Part shown: piece after piece, positions 45,135 through 54,639 of the stretch
Layout of the letters: every line of letters starts with the position of its first letter
How positions within the stretch are numbered: position 1 is the first letter of the stretch
Source: Smithellaceae bacterium
GTDB taxonomy: Bacteria > Desulfobacterota > Syntrophia > Syntrophales > Smithellaceae
DNA: 56,795 nt
Direction of reading: 5' to 3'
Assembly: GCA_030690945.1 (NCBI GenBank)
Contig: JAUYFM010000040.1
Location: 1 to 56,795 of the forward strand
Notes under the pieces: model-generated
What the model was told of the DNA's origin: nothing
Database searches by the model: none
Seen by the model: the letters and a program-made list of their open reading frames with translations, nothing else
Program-made: the position numbers and the translations under genes

Positions 45135-46209
45135 CGAATACCGGGACCCCGAAATTGTCGTCGGACTTCTGAAACAAATCACTTCAGCCTCCGTGCGAAT
45201 CGCACGCCCTGTTACGATCATGGAAATTTGTGGCAGCCATACCTATGCTATCGGACGATTCGGCATCCGCAAACTCCTGCCGGACAATATTCATCTTATT
45301 TCCGGTCCCGGTTGCCCGGTCTGCGTGACATCGGCTCGTGATGTCGATTTAGCCTTATATCTTGCTTCTCTGCCTAATGTCATTTTTGCCACTTTTGGCG
45401 ATATGCTCAGAGTGCCGGGAACCGGCGGCAACAGTCTGCAAAAAAAGCGTGCCGAAGGCTGCGATGTTCGGGTGGTATCTTCCGCCGACGAATGCATCGG
45501 TGTGGCACTGTCCCATCCTCAAAAAGAGATCGTCATGATGGGCGTCGGTTTTGAAACAACCGCACCGACCATAGCGGCCGTCATCAACAGTTGCCGGAAA
45601 AAAGATATCCGGAACTTTTCGGTGTTCTCCGTCCACAAGATTGTTCCTCCGGCCATTTCAGCTCTGCTTGCCGACCCGCTGCTTAATATAGATGGATTTT
45701 TGTGCCCCGGCCATGTCAGCACCATGATCGGCGCCGCAGCTTATCAGATGATTCCCGACGCAAGACGCGCAGCCGTCATTACCGGCTTTGAACCGGTGGA
45801 TATTCTTGAAGGCGTCTTAATGCTTTTGCAGCAAATCGAAAATAAAAATATGTCGGTCGCCATCCAGTACAGTCGAGGCGTGCGGCCCGAAGGCAACACA
45901 CGCGCTATGACCTTGTTGCAATCCGTCTTTGAAACCGCAGACGCCCAATGGCGGGGCCTGGGAACCATCCCGGAAAGCGGCCTGGCCCTGCGCGATGAAT
46001 TTGCGGCCTACGATACGTTGAAAAAATTCTCTTTGCCGGATATTCACACGGGAGATATTCCCGGCTGCGGCTGCGGCGATATTTTACGCGGCATCAAACT
46101 GCCGCACGATTGCCCCTTATTCAGGAAAGTCTGTACCCCGGCAAACCCTGTCGGCCCCTGCATGGTTTCATCGGAAGGTACCTGTTCCACCTACTACAAA
46201 TATGATTAA
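45121..46209 (+). CDS. hypD: hydrogenase formation protein HypD
   Basis: 362 residues. Fe-S scaffold for the Fe(CN)2CO unit. Motifs: MEICGSHTYAIGRFGIR near residue 35, GPGCPVCVT near 61, FATFGDMLRVPG near 82, GFETTAPT near 142 and the cluster cysteines in GDIPGCGCGDILRG near 313, with CSTYYKY at the end. It overlaps hypC at the start and the hypB leader at the end. Confidence 0.95.
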   Translation: MKFIDEYRDPEIVVGLLKQITSASVRIARPVTIMEICGSHTYAIGRFGIRKLLPDNIHLISGPGCPVCVTSARDVDLALYLASLPNVIFATFGDMLRVPGTGGNSLQKKRAEGCDVRVVSSADECIGVALSHPQKEIVMMGVGFETTAPTIAAVINSCRKKDIRNFSVFSVHKIVPPAISALLADPLLNIDGFLCPGHVSTMIGAAAYQMIPDARRAAVITGFEPVDILEGVLMLLQQIENKNMSVAIQYSRGVRPEGNTRAMTLLQSVFETADAQWRGLGTIPESGLALRDEFAAYDTLKKFSLPDIHTGDIPGCGCGDILRGIKLPHDCPLFRKVCTPANPVGPCMVSSEGTCSTYYKYD

Positions 46210-46222
46210 CGGAGGTCATACA

Positions 46223-46879
46223 GTGAAAGTAACCGTGGTTAAAAATGTGTTGGATGCCAATAATCGGATCGCGGACGATAACAGAAAACTCTTCGATCAG
46301 CATAAAATGTTTGTCATCAACCTGATGAGCTCTCCGGGCGCGGGAAAAACATCCCTTGTGGAGAGAACCATCCTCGCCCTGAGGGACAAATACAGAATCG
46401 CCGTGATCGAAGGCGATATCCAGGACACCTACGATGCGGACCGTATCGCCAAACTGGATATTCCCGTCGTCCAGATCAACACGGGCGGCGCCTGCCATAT
46501 TGACGGTAATATGATCCGCGAGGCTTTTCCCTCATTTGATTTCAGCAAAATCGATCTTTTAATTGTTGAAAACGTCGGCAATCTGGTCTGCCCCGCGGAA
46601 TTCAAAATCGGTGAAAATATCAAGATCATGCTGCTCAGCACACCGGAAGGCGCGGATAAACCCGCAAAATATCCCCTGATGTTCCAAGAGTCGGCGGCTC
46701 TTCTGATCAACAAGATTGATTTGATGCCTTATGTAGATTTTGATCTCGTAAAAGCCAAACGCGACGCACTGGCATTGAATAAGGACTTAAAGATATTTGA
46801 AGTGTCCTGTAAAACGGGCACAGGACTGGATGGCTGGATCTCCTGGCTGACAAAACGAATTGATGCATTCAAAAAGTAA
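46223..46879 (+). CDS. hypB: hydrogenase nickel GTPase HypB
   Basis: 218 residues from a GTG start. NLMSSPGAGKTSLVERT is the P-loop; EGDIQDTYDADRI, GGACHIDGNMI (metal-binding Cys-His) and NKIDLMPYVDFD are family motifs. No His-rich nickel store is present at the N-terminus. GTG 46223 is chosen because GGAGG lies 7 bases before it; the ATG at 46202 would lie inside the ribosome-binding region and overlap hypD. The 3' end overlaps hypF. Confidence 0.92.
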   Translation: MKVTVVKNVLDANNRIADDNRKLFDQHKMFVINLMSSPGAGKTSLVERTILALRDKYRIAVIEGDIQDTYDADRIAKLDIPVVQINTGGACHIDGNMIREAFPSFDFSKIDLLIVENVGNLVCPAEFKIGENIKIMLLSTPEGADKPAKYPLMFQESAALLINKIDLMPYVDFDLVKAKRDALALNKDLKIFEVSCKTGTGLDGWISWLTKRIDAFKK

Positions 46880-49169
46880 AGATGTGAACAAAAAAAGAGT
46901 CCGATATCTTTTTTCAGGCATGGTTCAGGGGGTCGGCTTCCGGCCCTTTATTTACCGTGTGGCCGTCAAAAACGGGTTGACCGGCTTTGTTCAAAACCGG
47001 CCGGAAGGCGTGGTGGCGGAAGTGGAAGGCCCATCCGCGTTTGTGGACGCCTTTGGGGCCGACATCCGGCTTGAACTTCCGCCGTTGGCTTGTATCACGA
47101 ACATTGAATGCACCGATCTTGAAATCCGGCATGATCAGAATTTTCAGATCATCCCAAGCGATGCAAAAGGACACGCGGACGTGCATATCACGCCCGACTC
47201 AGCCACCTGTCCCGACTGCCTTCAAGAACTTTTCGATCCGACAAACCGGCGTTTTCGGTATCCTTTCATTAACTGTACCAACTGCGGCCCGCGACTGACC
47301 ATCATCAACGCAATTCCTTACGATCGGGCGAATACATCAATGGCCTGTTTTCCCCTCTGCCGAGAATGCCTGGTGGAATATGAAAATCCGGCCGACCGGC
47401 GCTTTCATGCCGAACCCAACGCCTGTCCGGTCTGCGGCCCGCAACTGACTCTGCTCAATGCTGAAGGCAAGCCGGTAGAAACGGCTGATCCCGTCAAGAC
47501 CGCTATCGATTTGCTTTCCTCCGGTCACGTTTTGGCCGTCAAAGGTCTGGGAGGCTTTCACTTGAGTGTGGATGCGGGAAGCAGTGAGGCTGTGAAAATA
47601 CTCCGCACGCGCAAATATCGCGAGGAAAAGCCGCTGGCGATCATGGTTCGCACTATCGACCAAGCCATGCAAATCGCCTGCGTGAGCCCGGAAGAAGAAA
47701 CTTTACTAACCTCGCCCCAGCGTCCGATCGTTTTGCTTAAAAAAATTCAAAGCGGACTCATTTCAGACTCAGTTGCGCCCCATGTTCCTAATCTAGGCAT
47801 CATGCTGCCTTATGCGCCGCTGCATCATCTCCTTCTGGATGACCGTTTTACAGCATTGGTGATGACCAGTGCCAATCAGATTGATGAACCCATCTGCACC
47901 GGCAACCGTGAAGCTATAGACCGCTTGCAAGGCATTGCCGATTATTATCTTACGCACAACCGCGATATTCTGGTGCGTTGTGACGACTCTATTGCTTTTG
48001 TTGCTGACAGAAAACCAAGACTTATGAGGCGTTCGCGCGGTTATATTCCACAGCCACTGCATCTGAAAGAAACCTATCCACCTGTTCTGGCACTTGGGGG
48101 ACAGCTGAAAACCACGCATTGTATTTTAAAAGGCCGCTTTGCTTTTGTCAGTCCGCATATCGGTGATATGGAAACACCTCAGGCTCGTGACTTTTTTCAT
48201 GAAAGCCTCGCGCTGATGAAAAGAATCACCGAATCCGACCCGCAAATCATTGCCTGCGATCTTCATCCGGCTTATTATTCTACACAGGCAGCGCAAGAAC
48301 TACCCACCGAAAGAATCATCCAGGTTCAGCATCATCACGCACATATTGTGAGCTGCATGGTCGATAATCAGATTGGGGGTGACGTAATCGGCCTGGCGAT
48401 GGACGGTACAGGTTACGGTACGGACGGTAACGCCTGGGGCGGAGAATTTTTGATCGCTAACGAAACCGGATTTCAACGGTTCGGTCACTTGCAATACCTC
48501 GTTTTACCCGGAGGTGAAAAAGCCATCCGCGAACCCCGGCGGATAGCCGCAAGTCTGCTGAGAACTGTTTACGGGGCATCCTGGCAAGAATTAGCCCATA
48601 AATTAAACTTGATCCCCGATCAGGTTCAGGTCGAACTATTTGAAAAAATCATCGATGGTAAAATTCATTCGCCCATGTCTTCGGGACTGGGCCGGCTCTT
48701 TGACGGCGTTGCCGCCCTGATCGGTTTACGCCTCAGCGTCAGTTTTGAAGGACAGGCCGCGATGGAGCTGGAAGCGCTGGCCGCCGGATCAACCGCCCCG
48801 CCCTATCCCTTCGACATCTTGCGAAACGACGACAACCCTTATATTGTCGATACGACCGCCATGATCCGGGCCATTTTGGCCGATCTGCAGGCGGGTCAAA
48901 GCAAGACGATAATCGCCGCGTCGTTTCATCAAACGATTATTGACGTGTTTGCCGTCATGGCCGGAGAAATACGCAAGGCGACTGGACTGAACCGCGTGGC
49001 GCTCTCCGGTGGCTGCTTCCAGAATAAAATTTTACTGGAAGGCGCGATTAACAAACTGCGGCATTCGGGCTTTGACGTGTATAGCCACAGTCAGGTTCCC
49101 TCCAACGATGGCGGCATTTCCCTAGGCCAGGCCGTCATTGCGGCGTCGATGATAAAGAAAGGAATGTAA
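46863..49169 (+). CDS. hypF: carbamoyltransferase HypF
   Basis: 768 residues. Order of domains: acylphosphatase (FSGMVQGVGFRPFIYRVAV near residue 18), two zinc-finger sets (CPDC...CTNC near 118-143 and CREC...CPVC near 168-194), a YrdC-like nucleotide-binding domain (AVKGLGGFHLSVDAGS near 226) and a Kae1-like domain with QHHHAHIVSCMVDN near 489, MDGTGYGTDG near 513 and ALSGGCFQNKILLEGA near 717. It uses carbamoyl phosphate (product of CarAB in this same window) to carbamoylate HypE, giving the cyanide ligands. Start ATG 46863 overlaps hypB. Confidence 0.95.
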   Translation: MHSKSKDVNKKRVRYLFSGMVQGVGFRPFIYRVAVKNGLTGFVQNRPEGVVAEVEGPSAFVDAFGADIRLELPPLACITNIECTDLEIRHDQNFQIIPSDAKGHADVHITPDSATCPDCLQELFDPTNRRFRYPFINCTNCGPRLTIINAIPYDRANTSMACFPLCRECLVEYENPADRRFHAEPNACPVCGPQLTLLNAEGKPVETADPVKTAIDLLSSGHVLAVKGLGGFHLSVDAGSSEAVKILRTRKYREEKPLAIMVRTIDQAMQIACVSPEEETLLTSPQRPIVLLKKIQSGLISDSVAPHVPNLGIMLPYAPLHHLLLDDRFTALVMTSANQIDEPICTGNREAIDRLQGIADYYLTHNRDILVRCDDSIAFVADRKPRLMRRSRGYIPQPLHLKETYPPVLALGGQLKTTHCILKGRFAFVSPHIGDMETPQARDFFHESLALMKRITESDPQIIACDLHPAYYSTQAAQELPTERIIQVQHHHAHIVSCMVDNQIGGDVIGLAMDGTGYGTDGNAWGGEFLIANETGFQRFGHLQYLVLPGGEKAIREPRRIAASLLRTVYGASWQELAHKLNLIPDQVQVELFEKIIDGKIHSPMSSGLGRLFDGVAALIGLRLSVSFEGQAAMELEALAAGSTAPPYPFDILRNDDNPYIVDTTAMIRAILADLQAGQSKTIIAASFHQTIIDVFAVMAGEIRKATGLNRVALSGGCFQNKILLEGAINKLRHSGFDVYSHSQVPSNDGGISLGQAVIAASMIKKGM

Positions 49170-50180
49170 ATGAAATACGACAAAATACTTCTGGAACACG
49201 GCGGAGGCGGCCTTTTGTCCAATGAACTCATTACCGAACATTTTCTCCCCCGTTTTCAAAATCCCTATCTGGAACGCCTGGAAGACAGCGCAGTCCTGAG
49301 CATCGGAAACCAGAAATTCTGTTTTACCACCGATTCCTATGTCGTCAGCCCCGTTTTCTTTCCCGGCGGCAATATCGGCTCCCTGGCCATCTGCGGAACA
49401 GTGAACGACCTGGCCGTCTGTGGTGGTAAACCACTTTATATGAGCTGTGGCTTCATCGTGGAAGAAGGCTTTCCCATCGAATCGCTCGACACCATCCTGA
49501 ACACCATGGCCGAAAAAGCTCTCGAAGCCAATGTGCAGATCGTCACGGGCGACACCAAGGTGGTCGCGCGCGGCGCGGCTGACGGGATATTCATCAATAC
49601 TTCCGGCATCGGCGTGGTCGAATATCCCGGCGTCTTGTCGGTAAAAAGCATTCAGCCGGGAGACGTGATCATCTTAAACGGAGCCGTGGGTGACCATGGC
49701 GCGGCGATCATCGGGGCGCGCGAAAACCTGTCGCTTTCTTCCGATATCCTCTCGGATACCGCCCCTCTCAATGATCTGATTGCTGATATTCTGAAAGCCA
49801 GCCCCAATGTTCACTGCATGCGCGACGCCACACGCGGTGGCCTGGGCGCCATCTTAGCGGAAATCGCCAAAAGCGCGCAGGTGCGTATTGATATCGTTGA
49901 AAAAAGCATTCCCGTAAAGGAGAACGTTCGGGGCATCTGTGAAATTCTGGGCTTTGATCCGCTTTTTTTAGCCAACGAAGGCAAGATGATCGCGTTTTGT
50001 CCCGAAGCCGACGCAAAGGCCGTTTTAACCGCCATGCAAAGCCACAAATATGGCCGCAATGCCGCCATCATCGGTAGCGTGTGCAAAGCCGAACAAGGCC
50101 GAGTTGTCCTCAAAACCGTCATTGGCGGCGAACGTATTGTGGATTTACCGACGGGTGAGTTGGTGCCGAGAATATGTTAA
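49170..50180 (+). CDS. hypE: hydrogenase maturation protein HypE
   Basis: 336 residues of the PurM/ThiL-like fold. LLEHGGGGLLSNELI at the N-terminus, FTTDSYVVSPVFFPGGNIG near residue 51, GTVNDLAVCGG near 75, RDATRGGLGAILAE near 217 and the C-terminal PRIC whose terminal Cys becomes the thiocyanate carrier. It dehydrates the carbamoyl group given by HypF. It starts immediately after the hypF stop. Last gene of the hyp series. Confidence 0.95.
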   Translation: MKYDKILLEHGGGGLLSNELITEHFLPRFQNPYLERLEDSAVLSIGNQKFCFTTDSYVVSPVFFPGGNIGSLAICGTVNDLAVCGGKPLYMSCGFIVEEGFPIESLDTILNTMAEKALEANVQIVTGDTKVVARGAADGIFINTSGIGVVEYPGVLSVKSIQPGDVIILNGAVGDHGAAIIGARENLSLSSDILSDTAPLNDLIADILKASPNVHCMRDATRGGLGAILAEIAKSAQVRIDIVEKSIPVKENVRGICEILGFDPLFLANEGKMIAFCPEADAKAVLTAMQSHKYGRNAAIIGSVCKAEQGRVVLKTVIGGERIVDLPTGELVPRIC

Positions 50181-50230
50181 GTGTGTTTCATTTAAAATTG
50201 TTATAATCAATAATATGAGGAGAAATCTAT

Positions 50231-50944
50231 ATGACGCAGGAATTATCGCTATTACTCATCGCGACTATTTCCATAGCATTTATTCATACGCTTACAGGGC
50301 CTGATCATTATCTGCCGTTCATCGTTATCTCAAAAGCAAGAAAATGGTCGCCTGCCAAAACCGCGTGGTTTACCGCTTTGTGCGGCCTCGGTCATGTGGG
50401 AAGCTCTATTATACTTGGATTTATCGGAATTGGTTTGGGGATTGCTGTCGGCAGGCTCGAATTGATAGAAGGCGTACGAGGCAACATCATTTCATGGATA
50501 TTTACAGCATTTGGCCTGATGTATCTCATCTGGGGAATAAGACACGCCATTCGCAATAAGCCTCATGAGCATGTTCACTTTCACGGCGCAGGCAATATCC
50601 ATATACATGCGCATAATCATCATGATGAACATCTTCATGTCCATGAAAACAAAGACAAGCAAAATATTACACCATGGATTCTTTTTACAATTTTTATCTT
50701 CGGTCCCTGCGAACCTTTGATACCGCTTGTCATGTATCCGGCAGCAAAACATAACTATAATGCCCTGCTGTTGGTTACAATTATTTTTAGTGTCGTGACT
50801 ATCCTCACTATGCTTTCTCTCGTGCTTATCACTTCTTATGGTATTAAATTCCTCCCTATAAAAGTTATGGAAAAATATAATCATGCCCTGGCAGGTGGAA
50901 CAATATTCCTGTGTGGAATGGGAATGTTGTTCCTTGGTTTATAA
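50231..50944 (+). CDS. nickel/cobalt transporter-like membrane protein (HupE/NicO-like)
   Basis: 237 residues with six or so membrane segments. The first helix contains the motif HTLTGPDHYLPF, typical of NiCoT/UreH/HupE-like metal permeases (H-x4-DH). A long His-rich cytoplasmic loop (HEHVHFHGAGNIHIHAHNHH) lies at about residues 115-140 and a second motif FGPCEPLIPLVMYPA near 155-170. It is positioned 50 bases after hypE, so nickel supply for the [NiFe] hydrogenase is the natural role; the exact metal is not proven. AGGAGAAAT site before the ATG. Confidence 0.85.
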   Translation: MTQELSLLLIATISIAFIHTLTGPDHYLPFIVISKARKWSPAKTAWFTALCGLGHVGSSIILGFIGIGLGIAVGRLELIEGVRGNIISWIFTAFGLMYLIWGIRHAIRNKPHEHVHFHGAGNIHIHAHNHHDEHLHVHENKDKQNITPWILFTIFIFGPCEPLIPLVMYPAAKHNYNALLLVTIIFSVVTILTMLSLVLITSYGIKFLPIKVMEKYNHALAGGTIFLCGMGMLFLGL

Positions 50945-50972
50945 TGCAGACAGTCCAGAATATGGAGGACCC

Positions 50973-51423
50973 ATGAAAAGGATAACGACTGTAATTCTGA
51001 CAGTACTAATCTTAACCTTTACTTTAGTGTTCTCAACATTCGCATTTCAAGCCGACATTATACAGGTTAGTTTCTCCCCCAGAGGGGGCTGTACAGAGAA
51101 CATTGTCGATCAAATAAAGGCTGCGGACTCAGAGATTCTGGTTCAGGCTTATTCCTTCACCTCTACCCTTATGACCAAAGCACTTATGGATGCACATAAT
51201 AGAGGTGTCAAGGTTAAGGTTATTTTGGATAAAAGCCAGCGTTTTGAACCGCACACATCAGCAATTATCCTTGTGAATGCCGGTATATCCACGTATGTTG
51301 ATGCCAAGCACGCCATTGCGCATAACAATGTCATAATCATTGATCAGATGACGGTTATCACAGGGAGCTTCAATTACACAAAAGACGCTGAGGTGAGTAA
51401 CGCGGAGAACCTGCTGGTCATCC
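50973..51423 (+). pseudogene. PLD-type Nuc endonuclease, 3' truncated, catalytic Lys lost
   Basis: About 150 codons from ATG 50973: a signal peptide (residues 4-22, hydrophobic, then FAFQA), ADSEILVQAYSFTS, DAHNRGVKVKVILDKSQ, and HNNVIIIDQMTVITGSFNYT with NAENLLVIR. This is the Nuc/EDTA-resistant nuclease family, but the H-x-K-x4-D motif reads H-N-N, so the catalytic Lys (codon at 51327) is Asn, a single-base change. After VIR (about 51423) similarity stops and the frame enters the antisense of another gene. The expected last helix is missing. Probably inactive. Confidence 0.87.
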
Positions 51424-51917
51424 GGATTGCCGTGGAGATAGAAGTCCGCACTCCGGTAATACTCGGAAGCTCTGAGGTAGGCGTCCCGAGCGCTTATTTT
51501 GTGACCTTTCGCAAGGCAGTTGTCACCTATCTTCTCGATGCGTTCTCCCAACTTTCTCCATTCCTCATACCAAGCTTGGAGAAGTGCTTGCTGGTCACCC
51601 TCCTTCTGTTTGATGCGAAATGCTGTGGAGAGCGATTCGCCTATATCCGATCCGTGTTCGGGAGCTTTGGCTATAACCCTGAGAATCTCGAAAACGAGGC
51701 TCTCGTCCTTAAAGAAAAAACCATCATGCCAGGTTGCCGTTTTTACAAGCTTCCCCTTCTCTGGACTGTTTTGAGGAACGCTGTCCGGTGATGCAGCATA
51801 AGAGGCAAGACTCCCCGTTGAAGCCAGGGCACCGAGGGCGAGACTTGCTTTCAAAACTGCACGGCGAGTCAGACAACGGCCTCTTTCATTATCGTTTGCG
51901 CCATCATTCTTTTTCAT
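51418..51917 (-). pseudogene. alpha/beta hydrolase N-terminal half, 3' truncated
   Basis: On the minus strand, from ATG 51917 with AAAGGAGC upstream: a Tat-type signal (LTRRAVLKASLALGALAS), then residues resembling the N-terminal cap of alpha/beta hydrolases (peptidase-like) with KGHKISARDAYLRASEYYRSA and FYLHGNPDD. Similarity ends there, about 165 residues in, exactly where the convergent nuclease gene also ends; beyond it the frame (to 51258) is merely antisense of that gene. The catalytic Ser-Asp-His part is lacking, so it is not functional. The two remnants meet at 51418-51423. Confidence 0.8.
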
Positions 51918-51962
51918 CGGTGCTCCTTTATTCGAATTTTTTATTACGTATGCATTGCTTTC

Positions 51963-53123
51963 TCAAAACGCGGGGTGCAAAGTATAGAGACAGACAATGC
52001 CCTCCTGCTGATTAATTTCCGCTTTTGTCAATTCGCCATCTAAAACCTGCCTGACCATGTCAGTTATCTGTTGCCCCACCTCCTGCATCGGCGTCCCGTC
52101 AAGGATCACACCGGCGTTGATGTCCATGTCGTCGCCCATCTGCTCATACATCCTGCTGGTGCTGGCCACTTTGAGAACAGGCACAATGGGATAGCCGATG
52201 GGGTTCCCCCGCCCCGTTGTAAAGATCATGAGCTGACTTCCGGCAGCGGCGACACCCGTCATGGATTCCATATCATAGCCCGGTCCATCAAGAAGGATGA
52301 CTCCTTTCTTTGTTGGTATCTCCCCATAGCCGATCACCTCATTGATGGGACGACTTCCCGCTTTGACGATACAACCAAGGGATTTTTCCCGAATCGAGGT
52401 CATCCCTCCATCCATATTTCCGGGCGATATGACAAAGGGGGCCAGAGGACCCAGGAGATCGTGGGTCAGTTGTTCCGCGTCGGCAATCATTTTAGCTATC
52501 TTTCCGGCAACATCCGGGTTACATGCCCGACGCTCCAGGATATGGCTTGTGCCGATCATTTCTGTATCCTCTGTCAAGATGACCGTACCGCCCTGATCTA
52601 CCAGCCAGTCCGATACCAAGCCGACGCTCGGATTGGCTGTAACTCCCGAAAAGGCGTCAGAACCGCCGCATTGCAGCCCCATTATGATCCTATCCAGAGG
52701 AAAGCGTCGGCGTTTTAACCGGGCAGCATCCGCCAGCATCCGGCGGATAATCCCGATACCGTGCGCCGTTGATTTTTTCGTTCCGCCGGTATCCTGGATG
52801 TTAAAATACTCGACGGGTTTGTTGGAAGTACCGATGGCCACTGCTAGATTCTCGGCCTTGATAACCTCGCAACCCAATCCGACAACGAGTACGGCCGCCA
52901 CATTAGGATGTTTTCCAAGATTCGCCAAAACATTCGCGTGCATCGTTGCTTCAACACCCCGGCCGCAACCATGCGCATGATAGAGTGGGACCGCCTCCGG
53001 AACCGCACGAGCAATGGCAGCCACCACACCATTAGCGCAGGCCACAGAAGGCATGACGGCTACATAGTTGCGAATTCCTGCTGAACCATCCAGCCTTTCA
53101 TAACCTAAAAAAGTTTCCATCAT
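51963..53123 (-). CDS. UxaA/SuyB-type hydro-lyase or sulfo-lyase large subunit
   Basis: 386 residues matching the C-terminal domain of altronate/galactarate dehydratases and the beta subunit of sulfolactate sulfo-lyase. Motifs: GIRNYVAVMPSVACAN near residue 16, HAHGCGRG near 49, VVGLGCEV near 80, GLQCGGSDAFSG near 149 and GPGYDMESMTG near 280. The several Cys are consistent with an Fe-dependent site. It works with the SAF-domain subunit encoded 2 bases upstream. The exact substrate (a sugar acid or sulfonate) cannot be read from sequence. Confidence 0.88.
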   Translation of the reverse strand: MMETFLGYERLDGSAGIRNYVAVMPSVACANGVVAAIARAVPEAVPLYHAHGCGRGVEATMHANVLANLGKHPNVAAVLVVGLGCEVIKAENLAVAIGTSNKPVEYFNIQDTGGTKKSTAHGIGIIRRMLADAARLKRRRFPLDRIIMGLQCGGSDAFSGVTANPSVGLVSDWLVDQGGTVILTEDTEMIGTSHILERRACNPDVAGKIAKMIADAEQLTHDLLGPLAPFVISPGNMDGGMTSIREKSLGCIVKAGSRPINEVIGYGEIPTKKGVILLDGPGYDMESMTGVAAAGSQLMIFTTGRGNPIGYPIVPVLKVASTSRMYEQMGDDMDINAGVILDGTPMQEVGQQITDMVRQVLDGELTKAEINQQEGIVCLYTLHPAF

Positions 53124-53125
53124 GA

Positions 53126-53398
53126 TTACCTTTTCCTGTCTTCAATATCTAAATTATGTTTATGGACCCACTCGCCTTTCCGGATTGGTCCTTTGGCCTC
53201 ACCGATGATTTCTCCATATTTGATGACTGCCGCTCCTGCAGGAATGTCTTCCAGACTCACTTTGTGACTATAGGCAATATCGGCTGAAATATTTAATGGT
53301 CTGCCGTCTGGCAGGAACAGTTCCTCTCCCTTCTTGAGATCTCTCAGGGCTATGGCTACATTGTCCTGCGGATGAATAATGATAACCTGAGCTGCCAT
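53126..53398 (-). CDS. SAF-domain small subunit of UxaA/SuyA type
   Basis: 90 residues. A single SAF (beta-clip) domain: NVAIALRDLKKGEELFL, IPAGAAVIKYGEIIGEA and the terminal motif GEWVHKHNL, all usual for the N-terminal half of UxaA or the small subunit SuyA. Split large and small subunits make one lyase. AGGTAATAAT precedes the ATG. It stands 103 bases after the aldo/keto reductase gene, in the same direction. Confidence 0.9.
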   Translation of the reverse strand: MAAQVIIIHPQDNVAIALRDLKKGEELFLPDGRPLNISADIAYSHKVSLEDIPAGAAVIKYGEIIGEAKGPIRKGEWVHKHNLDIEDRKR

Positions 53399-53501
53399 AT
53401 TATTACCTCTCGATTGATTTTGAGATTACACAAATGAGCTTACAGTCCATAATGTACCGAAAGAATTAGATGAAATACTATTTTCCTTATCTTGGATCAG
53501 G

Positions 53502-54527
53502 TCAGCTCGCATTGAGATGCTGTTCATATAAATCATAAAAGGACTTCAGCATGTCCGGAATGGGCAAATCATAAGGGCATTTCTCAACGCATGCGCCGCA
53601 AGCGTCACATTTCAAAACACTTTCCATGGACAGACGGGAAAATTTGACAGCAACGGCAGGCGACATCCGGTTGGCGATGACTCGGTATCCCATGGACTGA
53701 GTGATCATCACTCCATTCGGACACGGCTGACAGTATTCGCAACGACGGCAAAACTGCTTGCCCAACTCGGTCCTATATCGCTCGATAAGATGGACGTCGC
53801 TTTGTGTTGTCTTGTTCTCACGTTTATAAAAGGAGATAACCTGATCCACGGCTTCGACAGAATCAAAACCCGGAATCGGTATGACATCAGGATGCTGCCG
53901 CAAAAATTTGAAAGCGATGTCGGCATTGTCGATCATCCCACCCGCAAAGGGTTTCATCGCCAGGATACCAAGCCCCCTTTCCCTGGCAACTGCATGGAGT
54001 TCGTCTTTTGCCGCGATCTCAATGAAATTGAAGGGGAACTGAATCGAGCTGAATAAACCTGTTTTAACCAATTTTAGCGCCATCTCCAGGCTGTGGGACG
54101 TGACGCCGATATGACGGATCTTGCCTTTATCCTTGGCGTGCAGCAGCGCCTCCATGGCCCCGCCCGGCGCCGCTATGGCCTTCCAATCCGCTTCCCTGGC
54201 TACCTGATGTAGTTGATAGAGATCAATATAATCGGTCTTCAGCCGCATCAGGCTTTTCTCAATGTGCTCGGTCATGCCTGCGGCATCACGTCGGATGGAC
54301 TTTGAGGCAATGATCACCCGGTTGCGCATGCTATGAAAAGCCGCACCAATTTTTTCCTCGCTATCCAGGTACATGTTGGCCGTATCGTAAATGGTGATGC
54401 CCTGATCATACGCCCGGCGCAATACATTCACGGCCAAATCCTTATTGAGACGAATCAGGGGAATCCCCCCGAATCCCAACTCAGAGACCGTCAAGTCCGT
54501 TTTCCCAAAGAGGAAGTAACGCACCAA
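53502..54527 (-). CDS. aldo/keto reductase with C-terminal Fe-S domain
   Basis: 341 residues. The AKR TIM barrel has FGKTDLTVSELGFGGIPL, the catalytic Asp/Tyr segment YDTANMYLDSEEKIG near residue 47, the Lys in ASKSIRRD, YIDLYQLHQV and IRHIGVTSHS. After residue 255 come FCRRCEYCQPCPNGV and CDACGACVEKCPYDLPI, cysteines for [4Fe-4S] clusters. This fused group is frequent in anaerobes; the substrate is unknown. A role next to the lyase genes in sugar-acid or carbonyl metabolism is a guess. Spacer 53399-53501 shows nothing. Confidence 0.92.
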   Translation of the reverse strand: MVRYFLFGKTDLTVSELGFGGIPLIRLNKDLAVNVLRRAYDQGITIYDTANMYLDSEEKIGAAFHSMRNRVIIASKSIRRDAAGMTEHIEKSLMRLKTDYIDLYQLHQVAREADWKAIAAPGGAMEALLHAKDKGKIRHIGVTSHSLEMALKLVKTGLFSSIQFPFNFIEIAAKDELHAVARERGLGILAMKPFAGGMIDNADIAFKFLRQHPDVIPIPGFDSVEAVDQVISFYKRENKTTQSDVHLIERYRTELGKQFCRRCEYCQPCPNGVMITQSMGYRVIANRMSPAVAVKFSRLSMESVLKCDACGACVEKCPYDLPIPDMLKSFYDLYEQHLNAS

Positions 54528-54639
54528 AAATGTCCTCCCATCTCTAACTTATAACGAATATCAATTGTAATCTTTAACTAATCTTTCTATCCATGGGCCC
54601 CTTTGCTTTACTCTCTGTAGTTCTTTTTACTTTGGTTTT

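Noticed and set aside
50883-50972. Upstream in-frame extension of the Nuc-type gene
   Set aside because: These codons overlap the transporter gene and precede a clear signal peptide beginning at 50973.
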